This document shows, in pieces, positions 52,576 to 62,639 of a stretch of 64,000 nucleotides of DNA (positions are counted from its first letter, which is position 1; each line of letters starts with the position of its first letter). The DNA is from Symbiodinium natans (taxonomy: Eukaryota > Sar > Dinophyceae > Suessiales > Symbiodiniaceae): assembly GCA_905221605.1 (NCBI GenBank), contig CAJNDS010000377.1:90715-154714 (forward strand), in the 5' to 3' direction. The translations under genes were made by a program, and so were the position numbers. The notes under the pieces were generated by a model. The model was not told the origin of the DNA and did not search any database. It saw only the letters and a program-made list of their open reading frames with translations.

Positions 52576-53685
52576 ATGTCCAGAGCACCTGTGCAGTCGA
52601 GATCCTCAATGCCAGCAAGTGATGGGTTGGAGTCATCTCACCCAACTTGCTCTGCAGAGAGCCAGAAAGAAGGCACGGCCCGACTGGAGGGCGAAGCAGC
52701 CCGGCTTGGGGAACTCTTCCCTTATGCGAGTCCTCTTACAGCCGGCTGTGGAGTTTCTCCAGCCTTGGAAGACCAGGTAAGTTGCTCGAGCAGCCTGGCA
52801 AGTGCAGAGCGAACTTGGGCCCATAGAGCCAATTGTGGCTCCAGCCAAGGCAGGACTTTTCACCAAGCACTCTGCTTTCGCTGGTTTCACAAGGGCCGGA
52901 AAGAATGGCTGCTCCTCGCAGAGGATAGCAGCGTGTATTTTGTTCGCACCAGCAGATCCGGCAAAACAGTTAGAGCCGGACCTTGTGGGCAATGGCGATG
53001 CATGGAAGACCCAGCAGAGCTCCACGGGGGAACGGGGGGCGACCCGCCCGTGCAGTGGCTTCGCCTGTTAAACTTTAACTGCACTGGCTGTGGTAATATT
53101 CCAACCCATAACCTCAGTTTTGTGCCAGGTCCTGGGAAAAGGCAACCAGCGATCTTGCACGGAGAGGATGGAAGACGCATCGAGCTCCACTGTGCCCTTT
53201 GTCTAGAAAACTTTCTAGCTTTCACGTGGAGTTGGCCGAGTTTTGACCAAGCAGCTAGGAGACCGGTGTTCCTGGACGACGCTTCCCTTGCTGACTTGCG
53301 TCAGTTAGGTCACCAAGTTATGCAGCCCGCACAGCCTTCGCTGGTTCCGCTGTCTTCTGCAGCCAGCGCACATGGCTGGACTTTCCTTGAGGAAGGGTTT
53401 CTCAGGATCCAGACTCCCCAGAAGAAGCATGCAGCAGTGATTGGCAAGTGTGTGGCTTTGAAGATTTGGAAGACATCCCATGGGAGGTCTGACCTACTTC
53501 AGCCCCAACCCACCCAAATTGCAGGAGCTTTGCCCTGCCAGAATCAAGGGCGAGACTATCCCCTCCGGAATCCATTCAGGGTGAGGCTTCTCCCCGTTTC
53601 AATCAGTGACGGTCTTTCGAGTCCGTTTCCAAATTGTGAGTGCCTAAGGGCACCAAAGAGAATCTTGCATAGAATTGGATCATGA
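52576..53685 (+). pseudogene. Array gene copy 1, frameshifted C-terminus
   Basis: ATG at 52576 (MSRAPVQSRSS). Same protein as copies 2-4 up to LEEG; then one G is missing (GAAGGGTTTCTC against GAAGGGTGTTCTC), which replaces the acidic tail with an unrelated 90-residue extension to 53685. Zinc-ribbon-like pairs NCTGCGN and HCALCLENF are kept. The AG/GTAAGT at 52776 is a perfect splice-donor match but lies in an open frame. Confidence 0.6.
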
Positions 53686-54374
53686 TTTGATCGCATAAGG
53701 TTGCAGGTGTAAGAATGCAAGCAAGCAGTGCTCAGTCCCGGCACATACCCAGATCCATCCATCGGAATATTCGCAGTCGTTCCGTTGGTCACCCTGCAGG
53801 ACAAGCCGCCTTGATGTGGCTTTAGTACAGCCTGACACCGGTTTGGCCCCCTTGTTCGGTCTGTTGAGCAGACCGCTGGACCGGGTTTTCGGGCTCAGGA
53901 GCTTGCGGGTCTTCCACAGGCCCAACACGGGGTTCTCGCAAACACAGCGCCCGAAAGGATAACGTCAGTACCGGACCCTGAAGATCCTCACTGGTTGATG
54001 AGGGGAGGGAGCGCGCTGAGATGTTGGGGAACGGACGAGGATCCTAGTACTTACCGGTCGGTTGTGGCCGAGGGCATGCAGCCCGGCATCAGTTTGGGGT
54101 TACCCGTGTTTGGCCTGCCGAGGATTTCCTTTGAGTTTCCTGCAGGGTGCTGTTGTTTCTCTCCGGGTGGTGCAAGCCCATCCTGGAGGAAGCCTAGCGG
54201 CAGGCGTTGTTTGGTAGGGACCAAAACCAGGCTGACGGACAGCCTGAGGCACCAGATTGCGGAGGTTAAAGGCTGTGGCTCGGTGCCCGAAAGCCTGCCC
54301 AGCTGAGATGCCCAAATCAACCAAGCCCTCCCTGCGTGCAAGTGGTGTGGGCTCCTCTGGAGCCGCTGAGGTTG

Positions 54375-54523
54375 AACCAGTGAGTAAGAGCGAGAAAGCT
54401 GGTTCTTCCTCCCTGGTGAGTAAGTGCGAGAAAACCAGGTCAGCATACGGGGCAAACAGGAGCTCAGTGCTGCTGCGGCATGAGTTTCTGGGGCCTAGGT
54501 TAGTAAGTGCGAGAAAGCTTAGG
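54375..54523 (+). ncRNA. Triplet of hairpins with conserved 18-nt loop, unit 1
   Basis: Three stem-loops: AACCAG/CTGGTT (54375-54404), CCTGG/CCAGG (54412-54439), GGCCTAGG/CTTAGGCC (54492-54525, one G.T pair). Each encloses exactly 18 bases of T(G/T)AGTAAG(A/T)GCGAGAAA(G/A). Stem sequences differ while the loop stays the same, and stems covary between units. Whether it acts as RNA or DNA is unknown. Confidence 0.7.
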
Positions 54524-54732
54524 CCTGCTCCGGAGGTTGGCGACTTTTGCCTTCCACTTGTTTGCAGTTTGTACAGGCATTGCCCATGTGTCGGTTCCGG
54601 ACCTTCTGCCTTTTCTGAGTGAGCCGAATGTGGGTGAGTGTCTCCCCTGTACAGGCAGGGCTTATAGGGTAGGCAGTACAGACCAGGCAGTTCAACCTGC
54701 AGAACATTTGCCTAGGGCTTTGTATAGAGCCA

Positions 54733-54778
54733 AACCAGTGAGTAGCCGTAGGCCGCCGAGCTTCTCGCGGAACTGGTT
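54733..54778 (+). other. Fourth hairpin: AACCAG/CTGGTT with a branched loop
   Basis: AACCAG at 54733 and CTGGTT at 54773 enclose TGAGTAGCCG and an inner hairpin CCGC(C)GAG-CTT-CTCGCGG. It occurs in every unit (near 57242, 59741 and 62191). The outer stem repeats that of hairpin 1. Confidence 0.55.
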
Positions 54779-54886
54779 AAGCCCTCATTGCTTTCTCTCG
54801 GTGTTCCCTGCACATAGTTCGGCCGTGTTAAGCAGGCCAAGGACACCTCGAGAGTTTTTCCTTTTCTGTGCATAGTTAATACCTTC

Positions 54887-54902
54887 CGGAACTTCGGTTC
54901 CG
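54887..54902 (+). other. TTCG-tetraloop hairpin CGGAAC-TTCG-GTTCCG
   Basis: Perfect 6-bp stem with the very stable UUCG loop (as RNA). Copies: 57386-57401, 59889-59904 (loop TCCG) and 62345-62360. It lies about 50 bases before the next unit's leader, a position that would suit a 3' end or processing signal. Confidence 0.6.
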
Positions 54903-55082
54903 AAGAGCCTAACCTGGCTAGCGACGCAGCCCGCTTTCGAGTGATATATGTGATTGGCTCAAGATCTCGGCTCAACCCCGGTGGGGTGCACAGGTAGCAG
55001 AGCGGTAGCTGTGTGAACCAGCCTCGAGTCCCCTAACTGTTTTGGGTACCAGGCCTGCTTTTTCACAGCCTGCATTTGAGCC

Positions 55083-56000
55083 ATGTCCAGAGCACCTGTG
55101 CAGTCGAGATCCTCACTGCCAGCAAGTGATGGGTTGGAGTCCTCTCACCCAACTTGCTCTGCAGAGAGCCAGAAAGAAGGCACGGCCCGACTGGAGGGCG
55201 AAGCAGCCCGGCTTGGGGAACTCTTCCCTTATGCGAGTCCTCTTACAGCCGGCTGTGGAGTTTCTCCAGCCTTGGAAGACCAGGTAAGTTGCTCGAGCAG
55301 CCTGGCAAGTGCAGAGCGAACTTGGGCCCATAGAGCCAATTGTGGCTCCAGCCAAGGCAGGACTTTTCACCAAGCACTCTGCTTTCGCTGGTTTCACAAG
55401 GGCCGGAAAGAATGGCTGCTCCTCTCAGAGGATGGCAGCGTGTATTTTGTTCGCACCAGTAAATCCGGCAAAACAGTCAGAGCCGGACCTTGTGGGCAAT
55501 GGCGATGCATGGAAGACCCAGCAGAGCTCCACGGGGGAACGGGGGGCGACCCGCCCGTGCAGTGGCTTCGCCTGTTAAACTTTAACTGCACTGGCTGTGG
55601 TAATATTCCAACCCATAACCTCAGTTTCGTGCCAAGTCCTGGGAAAAGGCAACCAGCGATCTTGCACGGAGAGGATGGAAGACGCATCGAGCTCCACTGT
55701 GCCCTTTGTCTTGAAAACTTTCTAGCTTGCACGTGGAGCTGGCCGAGTTTTGACCAAGCAGTTAGGAGACTGGTGTTCCTGGACGACGCTTCCCTTGCTG
55801 ACTTGCGTCAGTTAGGTCACCAAGCTACGCAGCCCGCAGAGCCTTCGCTGGTTCCGCTGTCTTCTGCAGCCAGCGCACATGGCTGGACCTTCCTTGAGGA
55901 AGGGTGTTCTCAGGATCCTGACTCCCCAGAAGAAGCATGCAGCAGTGATTGGCAAGTGTGTGGCTTTGAAGATTTGGAAGACATCCCATGGGAGGTCTGA
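55083..56000 (+). CDS. Array gene copy 2: 305-aa protein with CxxC pairs, unknown
   Basis: 305 codons. The N-terminal ~100 residues are Ser/Ala/Glu-rich and probably disordered. The middle contains CFRWFHKGRKEWLLLSEDGS, which looks like beta strands, followed by CGQWRC, then NCTGCGN and HCALCLENF: two C-x2-C pairs about 45 residues apart that could bind one zinc ion. The C-terminus is acidic (SPEEACSSDW, GFEDLEDIPWEV). The protein is preserved at identical length in copies 3 and 4, which supports real coding. I do not recognise the family. The leader from 54948 carries GGCTCAAG, suggesting a trans-spliced mRNA origin. Confidence 0.65.
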   Translation: MSRAPVQSRSSLPASDGLESSHPTCSAESQKEGTARLEGEAARLGELFPYASPLTAGCGVSPALEDQVSCSSSLASAERTWAHRANCGSSQGRTFHQALCFRWFHKGRKEWLLLSEDGSVYFVRTSKSGKTVRAGPCGQWRCMEDPAELHGGTGGDPPVQWLRLLNFNCTGCGNIPTHNLSFVPSPGKRQPAILHGEDGRRIELHCALCLENFLACTWSWPSFDQAVRRLVFLDDASLADLRQLGHQATQPAEPSLVPLSSAASAHGWTFLEEGCSQDPDSPEEACSSDWQVCGFEDLEDIPWEV

Positions 56001-56886
56001 CCTACTACAGCCCCAACCCACCCAAATTGCAGGAGCTTTGCCCTGCCAGAATCAAGGGCGAGACTCTCTCCTCCGGAATCATTTCACCCAGGGTGAGGCT
56101 TCTCCCCGTTTCAATCAGTGACGGTCATTCGAGTCCGTTCCCAAACTGTGAGTGCCTCAGGGCACCAAAGAGAATCTTGCATAGAATTGGATCATGCATG
56201 ATCGCATAAGGTTGCAGGTGTAAGAATGCAAGCAAGCAAGTGCTCAGTCCCGGCACGTACCCAGATCCATCCATCGGAATATTCGCAGTCGTTCCGTTGG
56301 TCACCTTGCAGGACAAGCCGCCTTGATGTGGCTTCAGTACAGCCTGACACCGGTTTGGCCCCCTTGTTCGGTCTGTTGAGCAGACCGCTGGACCGGGTTT
56401 TCGGGCTCAGGAGCTTGCGGGTCTTCCACAGGCCCAACACGGGGTTCTCGCAAACACAGCGCCCGAAAGGATAACGTTAGAACCGGACCCTGAAGATCCT
56501 CACTGGTTGATGAGGGGAGGGTGCGCGCTGAGATGTTGGGGAACGGACGAGGATCCTAGTACTTTCCGGCCGGTTGTGGCCGAGGGCAAGGTGCCCGGCA
56601 TCAGTTTGGGGTTACCCGTGTTTGGCCTGCCGAGGATTTCCTTTGTTTTTCCTGCAGGGTGTGTTGTTTTTCTCCTGTTGGTGCAAGCCCAGCCAGGAGA
56701 ATGCCTAGCGGCAGGCGTTGTTTGTTAGGGACCATAACTTAGGCTGACGGACAGCCAGTGGCACCAGATTGCGGAGGTTAAAGGCTGTGGCTCGGAGCCC
56801 GAAAGCCGTCCCAACTGTGATGCCCAAATCAACCAAGCCCTCCCTGCGTGCAAGTGGTGTGGGTTCATCTGGAGCCGCTGGGGTCG

Positions 56887-57037
56887 AACCAGTGAGTAAG
56901 AGCGAGAAAGCTGGTTCCTCCTACCTGGTGAGTAAGTGCGAGAAAACCAGGTCAGCATACGGGGCAAACAGGAGCTCAGAGCTGCTGCGGCATGGGTTTC
57001 TGGGGCCTAAGTGAGTAAGAGCGAGAAAGCTTAGGCC
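56887..57037 (+). ncRNA. Hairpin triplet, unit 2
   Basis: AACCAG/CTGGTT (56887-56916), ACCTGG/CCAGGT (56923-56952), GGCCTAAG/CTTAGGCC (57004-57037, perfect). Loops 56893-56910, 56929-56946 and 57012-57029, all 18 bases. Confidence 0.7.
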
Positions 57038-57584
57038 TGCCCCGGAGGTTGGCGACTTTGCCAATCCACTTGTCTGCAGTTCGTACAGGCATTGCCCGTG
57101 TGTCGGTTCCAGACCTTCTGCCTTTTCTGAGAGAGCCGAATGGGTGCGTTTCTCCCCTGTACAGGCAGGGCTTATAGGGTAGGCAGTACAGACCAGGCAG
57201 TTCAACCTGCAGAACAATGCCTAGGGCTTTGTACAGTGCCAAACCAGTGAGTAGCCGTTGGCCGCCGAGCTTCTCGCGGAACTGGTTAAGCCCTCAATGC
57301 TTTCTCTCGGTGATCCTGCACATAGTTCGGCCGTGTTAAGCAGGCCAAGGTCACCTCGAGAGTTTTGTGCTTTGTTAATACTTCCCGGAACTTCGGTTCC
57401 GAAGAGCCTAACCTGGCTAGCGACGCAGTCCGCTTTCGAGTGATATATGTGACTTTTGGCTCAAGGTCTCGGCTCAACCCCGGTGGGGTGCACAGGTAGC
57501 AGAGCGGTAGCTGTGTGAACCAGCCTCGAGTCCCCTAACTGTTTTGGGTACCAGGCCTGCTTTTTCACAGCCTTCATTTGAGCC

Positions 57585-58502
57585 ATGCCCAGAGCACCTG
57601 TGCAGTCGAGATCCTCACTGCCAGCAAGTGATGGGTTGGAGTCATCTCACCCAACTTGCTCTGCAGAGAGCCAGAAAGAAGGCACGGCCCGACTGGAGGG
57701 CGAAGCAGCCCGGCTTGGGGAACTCTTCCCTTATGCGAGTCCTCTTACAGCCGGCTGTGGAGTTTCTCCAGCCTTGGAAGACCAGGTAAGATGCTCGAGC
57801 AGCCTGGCAAATCCAGAGCGAACTTGGGCCCATAGAGCCAATTGTGGTCCCAGCCAATGCAGGACTTTCCACCAAGCACTCTGCTTTCGCTGGCATCACA
57901 AGGGCCGGAAAGAGTGGCTGTTCCTCTCCGAGGACAGCAGCGTGTATTTTGTTCGCACCAGCAAATCCGGCAAAACAGTCCGAGCCGGACCCTGTGGGCA
58001 ATGGAGATGCATGGAAGACCCAGCAGAGCTCCACGGGGGAACGGGAGGCGACCCGCCCGTGCAGTGGCTTCGCCTTTTGAACTTTAATTGCACTGGCTGT
58101 GGTAACATTCCAACCCATAACCTCAACTTCTTGCCCGGGCCTGGGAAAAGGCAACCAGCGATCTTGCATGGAGAGGATGGAAGACGCATCGAGCTCTACT
58201 GTGCCCTTTGTCTAGAAAGCTTCCTAGCGTGCACGTGGAGCTGGCCGAGTTTCGACCAAGCAGTTAGGAGACCGGTGTTTCTGGACTACGCTTCCCTTGC
58301 TAACTTGCGTCAGTTAGGTCACCAAGGTACGGAGCCCGTAGAACCTTTGCTGGCGCCGCTGTCTTCTGCAGCCAGCGCACATGGCTGGACCTTCCTTGAG
58401 GAAGGGTGTTCTCTGGATCTAGACTCCCCAGAAGAAGCAGGCAACAGTGATTGGCTGGTGTGTGGCTTTGAAGACTTGGAAGACGTCCCCTGGGAGGTCT
58501 GA
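57585..58502 (+). CDS. Array gene copy 3 (305 aa)
   Basis: Same length and architecture as copy 2, with scattered substitutions (MPRAPVQ start; WHHKGRKEWLFLSEDSS; NLNFLPGPGKR). The cysteine pairs and acidic tail are kept. Its leader has the longest spliced-leader match of the array (TTTTGGCTCAAG, 57454-57465). Confidence 0.65.
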   Translation: MPRAPVQSRSSLPASDGLESSHPTCSAESQKEGTARLEGEAARLGELFPYASPLTAGCGVSPALEDQVRCSSSLANPERTWAHRANCGPSQCRTFHQALCFRWHHKGRKEWLFLSEDSSVYFVRTSKSGKTVRAGPCGQWRCMEDPAELHGGTGGDPPVQWLRLLNFNCTGCGNIPTHNLNFLPGPGKRQPAILHGEDGRRIELYCALCLESFLACTWSWPSFDQAVRRPVFLDYASLANLRQLGHQGTEPVEPLLAPLSSAASAHGWTFLEEGCSLDLDSPEEAGNSDWLVCGFEDLEDVPWEV

Positions 58503-59381
58503 CCTAATCCGGCCCCAACCCACCCAAATTGCAGGAGCTATGCCCTGCCAGAATCAAGGGTGAGATGCTCACCCTCCGGAATCCCTTTGTCACGGGTGAA
58601 GCTTCTCCCCGTCCAATCAGCGACGGTCCTGTGAGTCCGTTCCCAAACTGAGAGTGCCATAGGGCACCACGGAGAATCTTGCATAGAATTGGATCATTTA
58701 ATGATCGCATAAGGTTGCAGGTTGTAAGAATGCAAGCAGAAGTGCTCAGTCCCGGCACGTACTCAGATCCATCCGTCGGAATATTTTCGCAGTTGTTCCG
58801 ATGGACACCCTGCAGGACAGGTCGCCTCGATGTGGCTTTTGTTCAGCCTGACACCGGTTCGGCCCCTTTGCTCGGTCTGTGTAGCAGACCGCTGGACCGG
58901 GTTTTCGGGCTCAGGTGCTTGTGGGTCTTCCACAGGCCCAACACGGGGTTCTCGCAAACACAGCGCACGAAAGGATAACGTTAGAACCGCACCCTGAAGA
59001 TCCTCACTGGTTGATGAGGGGAGGGAGGCGCTGAGGTGTGGCAGGAACGGACGAGGATCCTAGTACGCCGACCGTATGAGGTTTAGGGCATTTCCCTGCA
59101 TCAGTTTGGGGTTACCCGTGTTTGGCCTGTCGAGGATCTCCTTTGAGATTCCTGCAGGGTGCTGTTGTTTCTCTCCGGGTGGTGCAAGCCCATCTTGGAG
59201 GAAGCCTAGCGGCAGGCGTGTTAGGGACCAATGCTTGGCTGACGGACAGCCAGAGGCACCAGATTGTGGAGGTTAAAGGCTGTGGCTCGGTGCCTGAAAG
59301 CCTGCCCAACTGAGCTGCCCAAATCAACCAAGCCCTCCCTGCGTGCAAGTGGCATGGGCTCCTTGGAGCCGCTGAGGTTGG

Positions 59382-59530
59382 ACCAGTTAGTAAGAGCGAG
59401 AAAGCTGGTTCCCCTCCCTGGTGAGTAAGTGCGAGAAAGCCAGGTCAGCAAACGGGGCTAACAGGAGCTCAGTGCTGCTGCGGCATGAGTTCCTGGGGCC
59501 TAGGTTAGTAAGGGCGAGAAAGCCTAGGCC
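59382..59530 (+). ncRNA. Hairpin triplet, unit 3
   Basis: ACCAG/CTGGT (59382-59409), CCTGG/CCAGG (59417-59444), GGCCTAGG/CCTAGGCC (59497-59530, perfect). The third stem has G-C where unit 1 has G.T and unit 2 has A-T. Confidence 0.7.
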
Positions 59531-60084
59531 TGTGCCGGAGGTTGGCGACTTTGCCAAGCCACTTGCGTTCAGTTTAGTACAGGCATTGCCCATGTATCGG
59601 TTCCAGACCTTTTGCCTTTTCTGAGTGAGCCGGAAGTGGGTGAGTTTCTCCCCTGTGCTGGCAGGGCTGATAGGGTAGGCAGTACAGACCAGGCAGTTCA
59701 ACCTGCAGAACATTTTGCCTAGGGCTTTGTACAGTGCCAAACCAGTGAGTAGCCGTAGGCCGCCGAGCTTCTCGCGGTACTGGTTAGGCCCTTTTTCTTC
59801 TCTCGGTGCTCCCTGCACATAGTACGGCCGTGTCAAGCAGGCCAAGGACACCTCGAGAGTCCCTTTTCCGTGCATAGTTAATACCTACCGGAACTCCGGT
59901 TCCGAAGAGCCTAACCTGGCTAGCGACTCAGCCCGCTTTCGAGTGATATATGTGACTGGCTCAAGATCTCGGCTCAACCCCGGTGGGGTGCACAGGTAGC
60001 AGAGCGGTAGCTGTGTGAACCAGCCTCGAGTCCCCTAACTGCTTTGGGTACCAGGCCTGCTTTTTCACAGCCTTCATTTAAGCC

Positions 60085-61002
60085 ATGTCCAGAGCACCTG
60101 TGCAGTCGAGATCCTCACTGCCGGCAAGTGACGGGTTGGAGTCATCTCACCCAACTTGCGATGCAGAGAGCCAGAAAGAAGGCACGGCCCGACTGGAGGG
60201 CGAAGCAGCCCGGCTTGGGGAACTCTTCCCTTATGCGAGTCCTCTTACAGCCGGCTGTGGAGTTTCTCCAGCCTTGGAAGACCAGGTTAGATGCTCGATC
60301 AGCCTGGCAAATCCAGAGCGAACTTGGGCCCATAGAGCCAATTGTGGTCCCAGCCAAAGCAGGACTTTCCACCAAGTACTCTGCTTTCGCTGGCTTCACA
60401 AGGGCCGGAAAGAGTGGCTGCTCCTCTCCGAGGACAGCAGCGTGTATTTTGTTCGCACCAGCAAATCCGGCAAAACAGTCAGAGCCGGACCTTGTGGGCA
60501 ATGGAGATGCATGGAAGACCCAGCAGAGCTCCACGGGGGAACGGGAGGCGACCCGCCCGTGCAGTGGCTTCGCCTTTTGAACTTCAATTGCACTGGCTGT
60601 GGTAACATTCCAACCCATAACCTCAATTTCGTGCCAGGTCCTGGGAAAAGGCAACCAGAGATCTTGCATGGAGAGGATGGAAGACGCATCGAGCTCCACT
60701 GTGCCCTTTGTCTTGAAAACTTCCTGGCGTGCACGTGGAGCTGGCCGAGCTTTGACCAAGCAGTCAGGAGACCGGTGTTTCTGGACGACGCCTCCCTGGC
60801 CGGCATGCGTCAGGTAGGTCACCAAGTTATGGAGCCCGTTGATCCTTCGCTGGCGCCGCTGTCTTCTGCAGCCAGCGCACATGGCTGGACCTTCCCTGAG
60901 GAAGGGTGTTCTCTGGATCTAGACTCCCCAGAAGAAGCATGCAGCAGTGATTGGCTAGTGTGTGGCTTTGAAGACTTGGAAGACATCCCCTGGGAGGTCT
61001 GA
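60085..61002 (+). CDS. Array gene copy 4 (305 aa)
   Basis: Same architecture as copies 2 and 3. GTAAGT is GTTAGA here, so the splice-donor-like site of copies 1 and 2 is not conserved while the reading frame is. The sequence downstream of the stop (61080-61240) has diverged from the other units. Confidence 0.65.
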   Translation: MSRAPVQSRSSLPASDGLESSHPTCDAESQKEGTARLEGEAARLGELFPYASPLTAGCGVSPALEDQVRCSISLANPERTWAHRANCGPSQSRTFHQVLCFRWLHKGRKEWLLLSEDSSVYFVRTSKSGKTVRAGPCGQWRCMEDPAELHGGTGGDPPVQWLRLLNFNCTGCGNIPTHNLNFVPGPGKRQPEILHGEDGRRIELHCALCLENFLACTWSWPSFDQAVRRPVFLDDASLAGMRQVGHQVMEPVDPSLAPLSSAASAHGWTFPEEGCSLDLDSPEEACSSDWLVCGFEDLEDIPWEV

Positions 61003-61832
61003 CCTAATACGGCCCCAACCCACCCAAATTGCAGGAGCTATGCCCTGCCAGAATCAAGGGTGAGACTCTCCCCTCCGGAATCCATTGTCATAGAGGAGAC
61101 TCTCCCTTTTCAAGCAAGGATGTACAAATCAAAGCGAAACTGCTTGCAGTGATTGCATAAGGATGCAGGTTAGAGCGAAAGCAGTTCAGTGCCCAGTCCC
61201 GGCACCCCCCCTTTCCATCCAACGGAATAGGTTCGCAGTTGTTCCGTTGGACACCCGGCAGGACTGGCCGCCATGATGCGGCCTGTGTTCAGCCTGACAC
61301 CGGTTCGGCACCTTTGCTCGGTCTGTCAAGCAGACCGCCGGACCGGGTTTTCGGGCTCAGGTGCTTGCGGGTACTTACAGGCCCAACACGGGGTTCTCGC
61401 AAACGCAGCGCACGTACGGACAACGTCAGTACCGGTCCCTGTTGATCCTCACTGGTTGATGAGGGGAGGGTTGCGCGCTGAGATGTTGAGGAACGGACGA
61501 GGATCCAAGTACACCGGCAGGTTGAGGCCGAGGGCATGATGCCCTGCATCAGTTTGGGGTTACCCGTGTTTGGCCTTTGAGTATTTCCTTAGTCTGTCCC
61601 TGCAGGGTGTGTTGTTTTCTCCTGGTGGTGCAAGCCCAGCCAGGAGGAGCCTAGCGGCAGGCGTTGTTTGGTAGGGACCAAAACCTAGGCTGACGGACAG
61701 CCTGAGGCACCAGATTGCGGAGGTTAAAGGCTGTGGCTCGGTGCCCGAAAGCCTGCCCAGCTGAGATGCCCAAATCAACCAAGCCCTCCCTGCGTGCAAG
61801 TGGTGTGGGCTCCTCTGGAGCCGCTGAGGTTG

Positions 61833-61983
61833 AACCAGTGAGTAAGAGCGAGAAAGCTGGTTCTTCCTCCCTGGTGAGTAAGTGCGAGAAAACCAGGTCA
61901 GCATACGGGGCAAACAGGAGCTCAGTGCTGCTGCGGCATGAGTTTCTGGGGTCTAGGTTAGTAAGTGCGAGAAAGCTTAGGCC
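61833..61983 (+). ncRNA. Hairpin triplet, unit 4
   Basis: AACCAG/CTGGTT (61833-61862), CCTGG/CCAGG (61870-61897), GGTCTAGG/CTTAGGCC (61950-61983, two wobble pairs). Loops again 18 bases. Confidence 0.7.
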
Positions 61984-62541
61984 TGCTCCGGAGGTTGGCG
62001 ACTTTTGCCATCCACTTGTTTGCAGTTTGTACAGGCATTGCCCATGTGTCGGTTCCGGACCTTCTGCCTTTTCTGAGTGAGCCGAATGTGGGCGAGTTTC
62101 TCCCCTGTACAGGCAGGGCTTATAGGGTAGGCAGTACAGACCAGGCAGTTCAACCTGCAGAACATTTGCCTAGGGCTTTGTATAGAGCCAAACCAGTGAG
62201 TAGCCGTAGGCCGCCGAGCTTCTCGCGGAACTGGTTAAGCCCTCATTGCTTTCTCTCGGTGTTCCCTGCACATAGTTCGGCCGTGTTAAGCAGGCCAAGG
62301 ACACCTCGAGAGTTTTTCCTTTTCTGTGCATAGTTAATACCTTCCGGAACTTCGGTTCCGAAGAGCCTAACCTGGCTAGCGACGCAGCCCGCTTTCGAGT
62401 GATATATGTGACCTGGCTCAAGATCTCGGCTCAACCCCGGTGGGGTGCACAGGTAGCAGAGCGGTAGCTGTGTGAACCAGCCTCGAGTCCCCTAACTGCT
62501 TTGGGTACCAGGCCTGCTTTTTCACAGCCTTCATTTGAGCC

Positions 62542-62639
62542 ATGTCCAGAGCACCTGTGCAGTCGAGATCCTCACTGCCAGCAAGTGATGGGTTGGAGTC
62601 ATCTCACCCAACTTGCTCTGCAGAGAGCCAGAAAGAAGG
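62542..62639 (+). pseudogene. Array gene copy 5, truncated after 32 codons
   Basis: Starts like the others (MSRAPVQSRSS) and ends at CAGAAAGAAGG, where unrelated sequence begins. Confidence 0.8.

Larger units (their letters stand above)
52441..62639 (+). repeat. Tandem array of ~2.5 kb gene units (four full, one partial)
   Basis: Units begin with a GGCTCAAG(A/G)TCTCGGCTCAACCC leader at about 52441, 54948, 57447, 59950 and 62408 (periods ~2507, 2499, 2503, 2458). Each has a short leader, a ~305-codon ORF, and a ~1.5 kb spacer with conserved hairpins. The fifth is cut at 62639 inside its ORF. Head-to-tail gene units are characteristic of dinoflagellates. Confidence 0.95.

Noticed and set aside
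52776-52790. Spliceosomal intron starting at AG/GTAAGT in array gene copies 1 and 2
   Set aside because: The donor is not conserved in copy 4 (GTTAGA) while the reading frame is kept through the site in all copies.
54257-54622. 121-codon ORF spanning the hairpin triplet in unit 1
   Set aside because: Truncated in unit 2, without ATG and frameshifted in unit 3; the conserved feature is the stem-loop structure.
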